A DNA stretch of 63,963 nucleotides from Desulfotignum sp. (GTDB taxonomy: Bacteria > Desulfobacterota > Desulfobacteria > Desulfobacterales > Desulfobacteraceae): positions 1-63,963 of the forward strand of contig JAABUB010000006.1 of assembly GCA_011389575.1 (NCBI GenBank), written 5' to 3'. A model generated the notes under the pieces. It searched no databases and was not told where the DNA came from. It worked only from the letters and a program-made list of their open reading frames with translations. Shown one piece after another: positions 8,571-17,691 of the stretch; the stretch's first letter is position 1, and each line of letters opens with the position of its first letter. A program made the position numbers and the translations under genes.

Positions 8571-10039
8571 CACAGCAGCCCCCCATTACCCCGGAGCTTG
8601 TAAAACTTCAGCTGGATGAAATACTGGCCCGGGAAATCATATCTTTCATAGATGTTGAGTTTGATGCTGCCATGATGTCCTTTAACCTGGCCACCATAAC
8701 CTGTATCACCTTGATTGTTGAACGGGAAAAAGAAATCAAGCAGTATGCGGATTTTCCGCCGGAACGCTATGTTTTGGAAAGCTTTTACTCTGAATTGACA
8801 GATATCGGTCTGGCTTATGATGATTATCTGGAAGCTGCGGTAACCGCATGTTTTGAAAAAGGATACATGCGCAAGGATGACAAGGGACAGCTTTATGCTG
8901 AAATGCCGGCATTCATGATGGCAGGCCTTTTGGATTCCATGTTTCCGGGCATGCAGGGCATGAACCTGATTGCCTTTGTCCTCCAGATGCATGAGGAAGT
9001 GAATTCCGGCCGCAAAAGCCTGGATCTGGCCAAAAAAAGTTTTGCAGCATCTTTGAAATCCAGCGGGGTGTCAGTATCCGGAGATAATGCCAGCAAGCGG
9101 GCTTCTGAAATGAAGGCCGGCAAAATAAAAGCCATCCAGGAGAACAAAGAAGTTTCCAGGAAACTGAAAAAAGAAAACCTGGGCCGGTTGTCCAGGCTGG
9201 TGAAGACCCGGCGTAAAAAATCAGACGAGTACCAGCAGAAAATCCAGGTCACGGATGTGTTTGACAAGGGACCCACCCCGGAAGAGATTGAGGCCCGTAA
9301 AGAAGAAGTCCGAAAAACCGAAGAAGCTGCAAAAAAAGCAGCCGACCTGGCCCGGCAGCTGGCGGAAAAAGACGAAAAAATCAAAGAAGCGCAGATGCTG
9401 GCACAGGAAGCAGCAGAACAGCGCAAAATTCTGGAGGAAAAAGAACAGCAGCTGCAGGATGCCAGAAAGATGGCTGCCAGAGCAGAAGAACGGGCAGCAG
9501 AACTGGAAGCCAAAGAAGCTGCCATAGCTGAGCGAGAGGCCAGTCTCAGGGCCATGGAAGAACGCATCAAGGCAGAAGAAGAACAGATCAGAAAACAAAA
9601 AGCATCAGATGCAACAAATTCTGAAAAACAAAGCCCGGTGTCTGCCCAGAATATTTCTCAAGATTCCGGTGAAGAAGATATTGCAGCAAAGATTGCCGCG
9701 TTTGAAAGTGATCTGGGTATGTCCTGTCCTGTGTGCGGGTCGGGAAAAATTGTTTCCAGTACAACCGAAAAAGGCAAAGAATATTTTTCCTGCTCCAGCA
9801 GAGAATGCCGGTTTGTGAGCTGGGACAAGCCCTATCATTTTTACTGCCCTTTGTGCAAAAATCCGTTTTTAACGGAAACAACCACCACGGAAGGGGAAAA
9901 AGGGCTCAAATGCCCCAGGGCATCGTGTTCCTATTCCCAGCAGAACCTGAATGATCCAAAACTGAATATGGCTGCATCCCGGGATGCAGCAGAACCCAGA
10001 AAAAAAAGAAAGGTTGTCAGAAGAAAAAAGAGGCGGTGA
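8567..10039 (+). CDS. Coiled-coil protein with C-terminal topoisomerase-type zinc ribbons
   Basis: An unrecognised 490-residue protein with clear parts. Residues 1-150 are globular and helical (LVKLQLDEILAREIISFIDVEF). Residues about 170-240 are basic and helical. Residues 250-345 form a long Glu/Lys/Ala-rich coiled coil. Then come two Cys-rich modules resembling the C4 zinc fingers of topoisomerase I: CPVCGSGKIV...YFSCSSRECRFVSWDKP, and CPLCKNPFL...LKCPRASC. The last residues are strongly basic (RKKRKVVRRKKRR). This suggests nucleic-acid binding joined to a dimerising rod. It is translationally coupled to the preceding gene by a 4-bp overlap, and its TGA touches the mqnE ATG (TGATG). A role as ParA cargo or DNA anchor is inference. 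Confidence 0.75.
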   Translation: MTQQPPITPELVKLQLDEILAREIISFIDVEFDAAMMSFNLATITCITLIVEREKEIKQYADFPPERYVLESFYSELTDIGLAYDDYLEAAVTACFEKGYMRKDDKGQLYAEMPAFMMAGLLDSMFPGMQGMNLIAFVLQMHEEVNSGRKSLDLAKKSFAASLKSSGVSVSGDNASKRASEMKAGKIKAIQENKEVSRKLKKENLGRLSRLVKTRRKKSDEYQQKIQVTDVFDKGPTPEEIEARKEEVRKTEEAAKKAADLARQLAEKDEKIKEAQMLAQEAAEQRKILEEKEQQLQDARKMAARAEERAAELEAKEAAIAEREASLRAMEERIKAEEEQIRKQKASDATNSEKQSPVSAQNISQDSGEEDIAAKIAAFESDLGMSCPVCGSGKIVSSTTEKGKEYFSCSSRECRFVSWDKPYHFYCPLCKNPFLTETTTTEGEKGLKCPRASCSYSQQNLNDPKLNMAASRDAAEPRKKRKVVRRKKRR

Positions 10040-11142
10040 TGAACATAACATTCACGGATCAACGGCTGGAAAAAATTTTTGCCAAAGCCAGACAGGGTTC
10101 CCGTCTTTCCAAGGAAGACGGGATCTGTATTTATGAAACATCCGATCTTATGGGGATGGGACAGATTGCCAACCATGTCAGATCTGAAAGACACGGCAAA
10201 AAAGCCTATTATATCTATAACCAGCATATAAATTATACCAATATCTGTAAAAACCGGTGCCGGTTTTGTGCCTATGCCAGAAACGAAAATGATGCCGATG
10301 CCTATGCCTGGTCCAGGGCAGACATTGAACAGCGCCTGATGGAGCGTATCGATGAACCTGTGGATGAACTGCACATCGTGGGCGGTCTCAATGAAAAGAT
10401 GGGATTTGATTATTTTATTGATCTGCTGAAAACCGTGAAGCGCATCAGACCCACTGCCGCCATCAAGGCATTCACCTGTGTGGAGATCGATTATCTTTCC
10501 CGTCTGTCAGGCCTGGGCATTGAACAGACCATCTTACAGCTCAAGGATGCCGGGCTTGACATGATGCCCGGCGGCGGGGCAGAGGTGCTCAATACACGGA
10601 TACATGATGCCCTGTTTCCTAAAAAAATCGATCATAACCGGTGGAAACAGATTGTAAAAGCGGTACATGCAGCCGGGATCAAAACCAATGCCACCATGCT
10701 CTACGGCCATATTGAAACCATTGAAGAACGGGTGGACCATTTGATAGCCCTCAGAAAAATCCAGGATGAAACAGCCGGGTTTTCCGCATTTATTCCTCTG
10801 GCCTTTCATTCACAAAACACCAAACTTTCCCATCTGCCCCCCACCACGGCCATGGATGATCTCAAGGCTGTGGCAGCGGCCCGCCTGATGCTGGACAATT
10901 TCGACCATATCAAGGCCTACTGGGTGATGATCGGAGAACCTTTGTCCCAGGTGGCCTTGAGTTTCGGGGCAGATGACCTGGACGGCACCATTATTGAAGA
11001 ACGTATCACCCACACCGCAGGTGCCAGATCCGCCAAAGGACTGACCCGGGACCAGATGGAGAATATGATTCGCAAAGCCGGTTTTGAACCGGTACAGCGG
11101 GACTCTTTTTACAATCCCAGAAAAACACAGCCGAACCCATGA
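10039..11142 (+). CDS. mqnE: Aminodeoxyfutalosine synthase MqnE (radical SAM)
   Basis: MqnE makes 6-amino-6-deoxyfutalosine from 3-[(1-carboxyvinyl)oxy]benzoate and S-adenosylmethionine in the futalosine pathway to menaquinone. The 367-residue protein has the radical-SAM cluster motif CKNRCRFC (CX3CX2C) near residues 70-77, within the family signature HINYTNICKNRCRFCAYAR. Also seen are GLNEKMGFDYF, LGIEQTILQLKDAGLDMMPGGGAE and a C-terminal EPVQRDSFYNP. I place the start at the ATG 10039, which shares bases with the stop of the zinc-ribbon gene (TGATG); a GTG lies one codon earlier. Its own stop overlaps the mqnC start by ATGA. The coupling implies one transcript from parA through mqnA. Confidence 0.93.
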   Translation: MNITFTDQRLEKIFAKARQGSRLSKEDGICIYETSDLMGMGQIANHVRSERHGKKAYYIYNQHINYTNICKNRCRFCAYARNENDADAYAWSRADIEQRLMERIDEPVDELHIVGGLNEKMGFDYFIDLLKTVKRIRPTAAIKAFTCVEIDYLSRLSGLGIEQTILQLKDAGLDMMPGGGAEVLNTRIHDALFPKKIDHNRWKQIVKAVHAAGIKTNATMLYGHIETIEERVDHLIALRKIQDETAGFSAFIPLAFHSQNTKLSHLPPTTAMDDLKAVAAARLMLDNFDHIKAYWVMIGEPLSQVALSFGADDLDGTIIEERITHTAGARSAKGLTRDQMENMIRKAGFEPVQRDSFYNPRKTQPNP

Positions 11143-12197
11143 CACAATTATCCCATATTATAGAAAAAATACAGAAAAACCAGCGTATTGCCAAAGAGGA
11201 GGCCCTTGTTCTGCTGAACAGCGCCGATTTGATGACCCTGGGATCTCTTGCCCATGAAAAACGGTTTCTTTACCACCCGGAAAAGGATGTCACCTATGTG
11301 AAGGACCGCAACATCAATTACACCAATATTTGCGTGTCCGGGTGCCGTTTCTGTGCCTTTTACAAACATCCGGGCCAGGACGGCGGGTATGTGATATCCC
11401 GAAAAGATCTGTACGATAAAATTGCAGAAACCATTGATCTGGGCGGCACCCAGATTCTGCTCCAGGGGGGGATGCACCCGGACCTTGGCCTGGATTTTTA
11501 CCAATCTATGCTGGCATTTGTCAAGGACAACTTTGATATCCATGTCCATGGATTTTCCCCGCCGGAAATCGATTTTATCGCACAAAAATCCAATCTGTCC
11601 GTGGCACAGACCATCGCATATCTAAATCAGGCAGGACTTGATTCCATACCCGGGGGTGGTGCGGAAATTCTGTGCGATGAGATCCGCAGCAAAGTCTCCC
11701 CCGACAAATGCACCACAGATGCCTGGCTGGAAGTGATGCGTCAGGCCCATCTGGCAGGGATGCGCTCTTCTGCCACCATGATGTTCGGCCATCTGGAAAC
11801 CGATGCCCATGTGGTGGAGCACCTGGACAGGATCCGGCAGCTCCAGGATGAAACCGGCGGGTTCACCGCATTTATCCCCTGGACATTCCAGCCTGTCAAC
11901 ACCCGGATACAGGTGGAGAAAAAAACCGGTGTGGAATATCTCAGGGTGCTGGCAGTCAGCCGCATTTTTCTGGATAATGTTGCCAATATCCAGGCATCCT
12001 GGGTGACCCAGGGAGACAAAATTGCCCAGACCGCGCTTTTTTTCGGGGCCAATGACATGGGATCCACCATGATCGAGGAAAATGTGGTGGCATCGGCCGG
12101 GGTGGATTTCATGCTCCCGGTTGAAGAACTGCAGCGGCTGATTACCACTGCCGGGTTCACCCCCAGGCAGCGGGACTGCTATTACAACCTGTTATAA
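11139..12197 (+). CDS. mqnC: Cyclic dehypoxanthinylfutalosine synthase MqnC (radical SAM)
   Basis: MqnC cyclises dehypoxanthine futalosine, a radical-SAM step after MqnB hydrolysis in the futalosine pathway. The 352-residue protein has the cluster motif CVSGCRFC in RNINYTNICVSGCRFCAFYKHPG. It also has LLQGGMHPDLGLDFY, VHGFSPPEID and LDSIPGGGAEIL, which separate MqnC from MqnE. The C-terminus ends PRQRDCYYNLL. It overlaps mqnE by 4 bp and ends 101 bp before mqnF, a spacer filled with short tandem repeats. mqnB and mqnD are not in this window. Confidence 0.93.
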   Translation: MTQLSHIIEKIQKNQRIAKEEALVLLNSADLMTLGSLAHEKRFLYHPEKDVTYVKDRNINYTNICVSGCRFCAFYKHPGQDGGYVISRKDLYDKIAETIDLGGTQILLQGGMHPDLGLDFYQSMLAFVKDNFDIHVHGFSPPEIDFIAQKSNLSVAQTIAYLNQAGLDSIPGGGAEILCDEIRSKVSPDKCTTDAWLEVMRQAHLAGMRSSATMMFGHLETDAHVVEHLDRIRQLQDETGGFTAFIPWTFQPVNTRIQVEKKTGVEYLRVLAVSRIFLDNVANIQASWVTQGDKIAQTALFFGANDMGSTMIEENVVASAGVDFMLPVEELQRLITTAGFTPRQRDCYYNLL

Positions 12198-12213
12198 CAA
12201 TGCCAAAAATATG

Positions 12214-12302
12214 ATGATACAGGGAATATTGTGATGCAGGGAATCTCTTGGCACTGGGAATCTCTTGACGCAGGGAATATGATGACGCAGGAAATATTGT
12301 GA
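12214..12302. repeat. Five imperfect 17-18 bp tandem repeats before mqnF
   Basis: The spacer between mqnC and mqnF consists of about five imperfect copies of a 17-18 bp unit with consensus CGCAGGGAATATCTTGA. Each unit carries a purine-rich AGGGAA core like a ribosome binding site, and several carry ATTGTG or ATGATG. The last unit supplies both the ribosome binding site and the GTG start of mqnF. The array may tune mqnF translation or slip in length. Confidence 0.75.
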
Positions 12303-13504
12303 CACCGGGATCAGACATCAGATTTATAACAGAACCCTCACGGTCCAGGGTGTTCCGGGCCGGATGGGTGATCAAGGATCCCTGGACCGTTCTGGAGAAT
12401 ACCGGGGTGGTGGTGGCAGGCGGACAGATCAAAAAAATTGTGACCCCTGCACCAAAGGATGCATCTGTCGTGGACTTGGGTCCTGGTGTGCTCATGGCTC
12501 CGCTGGTGAATGCCCATGTGCATCTGGAACTGTCCGCCCTGAAAAACCGGCTGCCCCTGGGCCAGGGGTTTGCCCTCTGGGTGGCGGCCCTGCTCAGGGA
12601 ACGGGATGCCGCCGGCACCCCGACTCTGAAAACGGCTGCACAAAAGACTGCCGCATCCCTGCAGGATATGGGGGTGGGCCTGGTGGGGGAGATCTCCACT
12701 CTGGGCATTACCTCCCAGGTGCTGTCCACCCTGGGGCTGGCCGGTGTCTGGTTCAAAGAGTTCCTGGGTGATGAAGAAGAATACCTGGGGGATGAAGAAC
12801 AGGATCTATACATCAAAAAACAAGTTCCCCTTTCCTTTTCAGCCGCAGGACATGCCCCCCACACCACCGCACCACAGCTGCTGACTGCTTTAAAAAAGCG
12901 CACCAGCGCAGCCGGCCTTGTTTTTTCCATCCATGTGGCAGAATCTGATGTGGAAATTGATTTTATTGCCGGTACCCCGGGGGGGGGGTGGACCGATTTT
13001 ATGATGTCCCGGGGAATCGATACCTCTGCCTGGCCCGTGGGAAACAAAACCCCGGTGGCCTATCTGCATGATCTCGGGATGCTGGATAATGCCACCTTAG
13101 GCGTGCACCTGCTCCAGGTGACAGACAGAGACCTGGATATTCTGGCGCAGACCGAAACAAAGCTGTGTCTGTGCCCCAGGAGCAACCAGAACCTGCATGG
13201 CAGGCTGCCTGATATTGCATCCCTTCTGGCCCGGAACCTGAAGCCTGCCCTGGGAACGGACAGCCTGGCATCCTGTGATTCTCTGGGAATTTTCGATGAA
13301 ATGGCTTTTGTCAGACAGCTTTATCCGCAAATTTCTTTGCCTGACATCCTGGCCATGGCCACGATAAATGGTGCCAATGCCCTGGGGTTGGGTCAGCATT
13401 GGGGCACCCTGGACACAGAGAGATCCGCGCAATTATTGTATCTGGATATCAAGGCCCGCACCCCGGCCGATGTGATGGAAAAGGTGACAGCCTATGGCAT
13501 CTGA
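12299..13504 (+). CDS. mqnF: Aminodeoxyfutalosine deaminase-type amidohydrolase
   Basis: A 401-residue metal-dependent amidohydrolase. Metal ligands and family motifs are clear: NAHVHLELS (HxH), GHAPHTT, SIHVAES and ALGTDSLASCDS. Together with its place between mqnC and mqnA this fits MqnF/MqnX, which deaminates aminodeoxyfutalosine to futalosine so that MqnB can act. The related guanine or methylthioadenosine deaminases would have the same core, so the specificity rests on context. The start is a GTG at 12299, since a TGA lies in frame at 12266. The GTG is inside the last unit of a tandem repeat. It overlaps mqnA by 11 bp. Confidence 0.85.
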   Translation: MTPGSDIRFITEPSRSRVFRAGWVIKDPWTVLENTGVVVAGGQIKKIVTPAPKDASVVDLGPGVLMAPLVNAHVHLELSALKNRLPLGQGFALWVAALLRERDAAGTPTLKTAAQKTAASLQDMGVGLVGEISTLGITSQVLSTLGLAGVWFKEFLGDEEEYLGDEEQDLYIKKQVPLSFSAAGHAPHTTAPQLLTALKKRTSAAGLVFSIHVAESDVEIDFIAGTPGGGWTDFMMSRGIDTSAWPVGNKTPVAYLHDLGMLDNATLGVHLLQVTDRDLDILAQTETKLCLCPRSNQNLHGRLPDIASLLARNLKPALGTDSLASCDSLGIFDEMAFVRQLYPQISLPDILAMATINGANALGLGQHWGTLDTERSAQLLYLDIKARTPADVMEKVTAYGI

Positions 13505-14366
13505 CAATCTGCATATGGGAAGAATCAGCTATATCAATGCCTCTCCGGTGTATTACGGCCTGGACCACGGCCTGGCACCTGACTGGCTGACCCTGGTGAC
13601 GGATGTACCAGCCGCCCTGAACCAAAAAATAATCGCTGGTGATATTGATATCAGCCCCATATCTGCGGCACATTATGCCCTGCACCACAGGGAGCTGCTG
13701 CTGCTGCCCGATTTTTCCATCTCCTGCCGGGGACCTGTGATGAGCGTGATCTGTGCGGCCCGCTGTCCCCTGGATGACCTGACCGGCAGAACCGTGATGT
13801 TTTCCAGAGAATCTGCCACAGGTGCGGCATTTTTAAAAATGATTTTTGCCCGGCGGGAAGTACGTCCGAATTTCAGGGTCGGTCCGGTAGGGGATATCAC
13901 CGCCATCCCGCCTGATGTGGATGCGGTCATGGTCATCGGGGATGCAGCTCTGACCCAGCCCTGGAAGAGCCGGTTCGCTCATTTGTATGATCTGGGGCAG
14001 CTCTGGTTTGAAATGACGCACCTGCCCTTTGTGTTTGCCGTGTGGGTGGTAAGACGGGCCTTTGCCGCCGCCCGCCCCGGGCAGGTCTCCCGGGCACTGG
14101 ATCTGCTCAAAGCCAGCCGGGAGGCAGGATACGCCCATCTGGATACCGTCATCGAGGCCGGTCAGGCAAAGCTTGGCCTGGACCGGCAGGTTGTGAAAAA
14201 TTATTATGACCGGCTGTATTGTGACCTGGATCAGGAAAAAATCCAGGCCATGACCTGTTTTTTTGACGGACTTTACCAGCAGAAGATTCTGACATTCCCG
14301 GCAGAGATAGAATTTTTTCAGATAAACAAAAAAAGTCTGCAAGTTGGTCGGGATGAGAGGATTTGA
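13494..14366 (+). CDS. mqnA: Chorismate dehydratase MqnA
   Basis: MqnA dehydrates chorismate to 3-[(1-carboxyvinyl)oxy]benzoate, the entry step of the futalosine pathway. The 290-residue protein has the periplasmic-binding-protein-like fold signature of the family: HMGRISYINASPVYYGLD, DISPISAAHYALH, SVICAARCPLDDLTGRTV and LGQLWFEMTHLPFVFAVW. The start ATG 13494 lies inside the end of mqnF with AAGGTGA upstream; an internal ATG at 13515 would also match family starts. It is the last gene of the operon. Its final 22 bp run into the 3' end of tRNA-Pro on the opposite strand. Confidence 0.92.
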   Translation: MASDNLHMGRISYINASPVYYGLDHGLAPDWLTLVTDVPAALNQKIIAGDIDISPISAAHYALHHRELLLLPDFSISCRGPVMSVICAARCPLDDLTGRTVMFSRESATGAAFLKMIFARREVRPNFRVGPVGDITAIPPDVDAVMVIGDAALTQPWKSRFAHLYDLGQLWFEMTHLPFVFAVWVVRRAFAAARPGQVSRALDLLKASREAGYAHLDTVIEAGQAKLGLDRQVVKNYYDRLYCDLDQEKIQAMTCFFDGLYQQKILTFPAEIEFFQINKKSLQVGRDERI

Positions 14367-14421
14367 ACCTCCGACCCCAGCGTCCCGAACGCTGTGCTCT
14401 ACCAGACTGAGCCACATCCCG
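14345..14421 (-). tRNA. tRNA-Pro (anticodon CGG)
   Basis: A 77-base cloverleaf on the minus strand with an encoded CCA. The acceptor pairs CGGGATG with CATCCCG, the D arm contains GGCTCAGTCTGGTAGAGC, the anticodon stem CAGCG/CGCTG encloses TTCGGGA (anticodon CGG), and the T arm has GGTTCAAATCC. It is convergent with mqnA and overlaps that gene's last codons. Confidence 0.95.
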
Positions 14422-14470
14422 ACGTTTGCAAAACCTGTTCTGAATATCGCAAAAACATCCAAAAGTCAAA

Positions 14471-16212
<1,742 letters not shown>

Positions 16213-16396
16213 AATCCAGGTTTTACTTATATAAAGCTTTTACCCCAAGGTCAAACACTTATTGCCCTGGGAAAATTCTTTCAGATGCCGTCTGTTTTTT
16301 GGAAGCCTTCTGCCAGGGTGTGCGGCGCCTGCTGGAGCAATCCCATGTGGTCCCCTCATATCTGGTCCATCGGGTTTATCCGGCAACTTGAGATCC

Positions 16397-16469
16397 GCCC
16401 TGTGCAGATGCCTTGGTCCCGGCCCGAGATGATATCTGACGGTCCGGGACCAAGACATCTGCACAGGGC
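16397..16469. repeat. Long palindrome, family copy B
   Basis: Arms of 26 bp (16397-16422 and 16444-16469) pair with a single mismatch. A 21-base loop begins CCCGAGAT and ends ATCTGACGGT. The one mismatch is C-A if read from the plus strand but G-U if read as minus-strand RNA. The arm sequence is different from copy A except for the final CCGG. The 364-bp spacer between tadA and tRNA-Arg holds this element; I see nothing else clear in it. Confidence 0.92.
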
Positions 16470-16576
16470 TTGTTCAAGATTTTCAGAACTGTATCTGCAT
16501 GCGGCTGTCCCGGGATGCAGACAAAAACATCTTGCAATCATCACCATCGTCTGGTATAAGGTTTTTTCATTCAAAC

Positions 16577-16653
16577 GCGCCCGTAGCTCAGCTGGATAGA
16601 GTATCTGACTACGAATCAGGGGGTCGCAGGTTCGAATCCTGCCGGGCGCGCCA
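16577..16653 (+). tRNA. tRNA-Arg (anticodon ACG)
   Basis: A 77-base cloverleaf with an encoded CCA. Acceptor GCGCCCG pairs with CGGGCGC, the D arm is AGCTCAGCTGGATAGAGT, the anticodon loop is CTACGAA (ACG) and the T arm is CAGGTTCGAATCCTG. A34 is the expected substrate of the TadA encoded nearby. A decayed antitoxin gene directly follows the 3' end. Confidence 0.96.
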
Positions 16654-16671
16654 GCAACAGCAGGGGTTTAA

Positions 16672-16818
16672 AAAAAAACCGATCTGAACCGGCAAAACCT
16701 TTACAAGGCCCTGTCTGGAAAAGGTGCCCCTAAATTTGATACCGTGGTAAAGGTCCTGCAGGCTTTCGGTTTAAAATTGACCCTGGAACCAGCGGATGAA
16801 TCCATGCCCGCAGCATAA
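16672..16818 (+). pseudogene. Truncated HigA-like addiction-module antidote fragment
   Basis: An open frame without a usable start encodes about 48 residues that read as the C-terminal half of a helix-turn-helix antidote protein. It has LNRQNLYKALSGKGAPKF, then DTVVKVLQAFGLKLTLEP. In intact homologues the missing N-terminal half pairs with a RelE/HigB-like toxin; no toxin is seen here. It sits 18 bp after the tRNA-Arg CCA, the usual landing site of integrative elements, and its stop abuts the next gene's ATG. It looks like the remnant of an integrated element. Confidence 0.72.
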
Positions 16819-17640
16819 ATGGCCACTGAAAAGCGCCGTGACATTCAGTTTTCCCGATATTCCAATCTGAGGTTGCCTGTGCATGCCTTTTTCCTGCAGC
16901 CTGGTGATGTTCATCTGTATTATACCTGTCTGGAGCAGGTCCGGAACCAGGTTCTGACAGATCTGTATTACCGCATACTCAGCCTGGAAGAGCGTGAAAC
17001 TGTCCGGAAAATAAAGTCAGCAGAAAAACGTCATGAAAACCTGGTGACAAAGGCCCTGGCCCGGTTTGTCCTGGCCCGGTACTGCGGTATGGAACCGGAA
17101 GCAGTGCGGTTTGCCAAAGGACCACACGGCAAGCCCGCGCTTTTGCCCGGAATATCTCCTTTGCCGGTCCGGTTCAACCTGTCCCATTGTAAGGGGCTGG
17201 CAGGCTGTGCCGTGACCCTTGATGCAGACATAGGTCTGGACATGGAACACCAAAACCGGTGTGTGAACCTGGATCTGGCCCGCCGTTTTTTTTCACAACC
17301 CGAAATCATGCAGTTGGAAAAAACGCAGGATCCTGGGGGCAGAAAAGCACTGTTCCTGAAGCTGTGGACATTGAAAGAAGCGTATGTAAAAGCGGTGGGA
17401 AAAGGGCTGTCCATGGGACTGGACCAATTCTCATTTGATTTTGACCGGGGCCGGCCTGAAATCAGGTTTTTATCTGAACAAGCAGAAACTGCCGGAACCT
17501 GGCATTTTTTTTCCTTCACCCTCCTGGACCGCTGCACTGCTGCGGCAGGGGTAAGGTCTGTCCGAAAAAAGCGGCCGGTTATCCATGTTCACGCCTGCAT
17601 CCCCTTTGACACCATCCGGTTTCAGGGGCAGATTCCCTGA
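16819..17640 (+). CDS. Sfp-type 4'-phosphopantetheinyl transferase
   Basis: Transfers phosphopantetheine from CoA to carrier-protein serines. The 273-residue protein has the Sfp/PfaE pattern: KGPHGKPAL, FNLSHCKGLAGCAVT, then the Mg-binding IGLDMEH and the LFLKLWTLKEAYVKAVGKGL helix with the catalytic Glu/Lys. The size and the WTLKEAYVKAxGKG motif point to the broad Sfp group rather than AcpS, so it is a good candidate to activate the ACP domains of the Pfa-like synthase at the window start. The ATG directly follows the stop of the antitoxin fragment and has a weak ribosome binding site, so a slightly later start is possible. Confidence 0.9.
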   Translation: MATEKRRDIQFSRYSNLRLPVHAFFLQPGDVHLYYTCLEQVRNQVLTDLYYRILSLEERETVRKIKSAEKRHENLVTKALARFVLARYCGMEPEAVRFAKGPHGKPALLPGISPLPVRFNLSHCKGLAGCAVTLDADIGLDMEHQNRCVNLDLARRFFSQPEIMQLEKTQDPGGRKALFLKLWTLKEAYVKAVGKGLSMGLDQFSFDFDRGRPEIRFLSEQAETAGTWHFFSFTLLDRCTAAAGVRSVRKKRPVIHVHACIPFDTIRFQGQIP

Positions 17641-17661
17641 CGCAAATTTTTTTGCAATGCG

Positions 17662-17690
17662 CTAAAACAGCTAACAGCTAAAAGCCAAAA
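17662..17690. repeat. AGCTAAMA octamer repeat
   Basis: A short run of the same AGCTAAAA/AGCTAACA octamers as at 5103, between the phosphopantetheinyl transferase and the DUF89-like gene, which converge here. Confidence 0.7.
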
Positions 17691-17691
17691 A

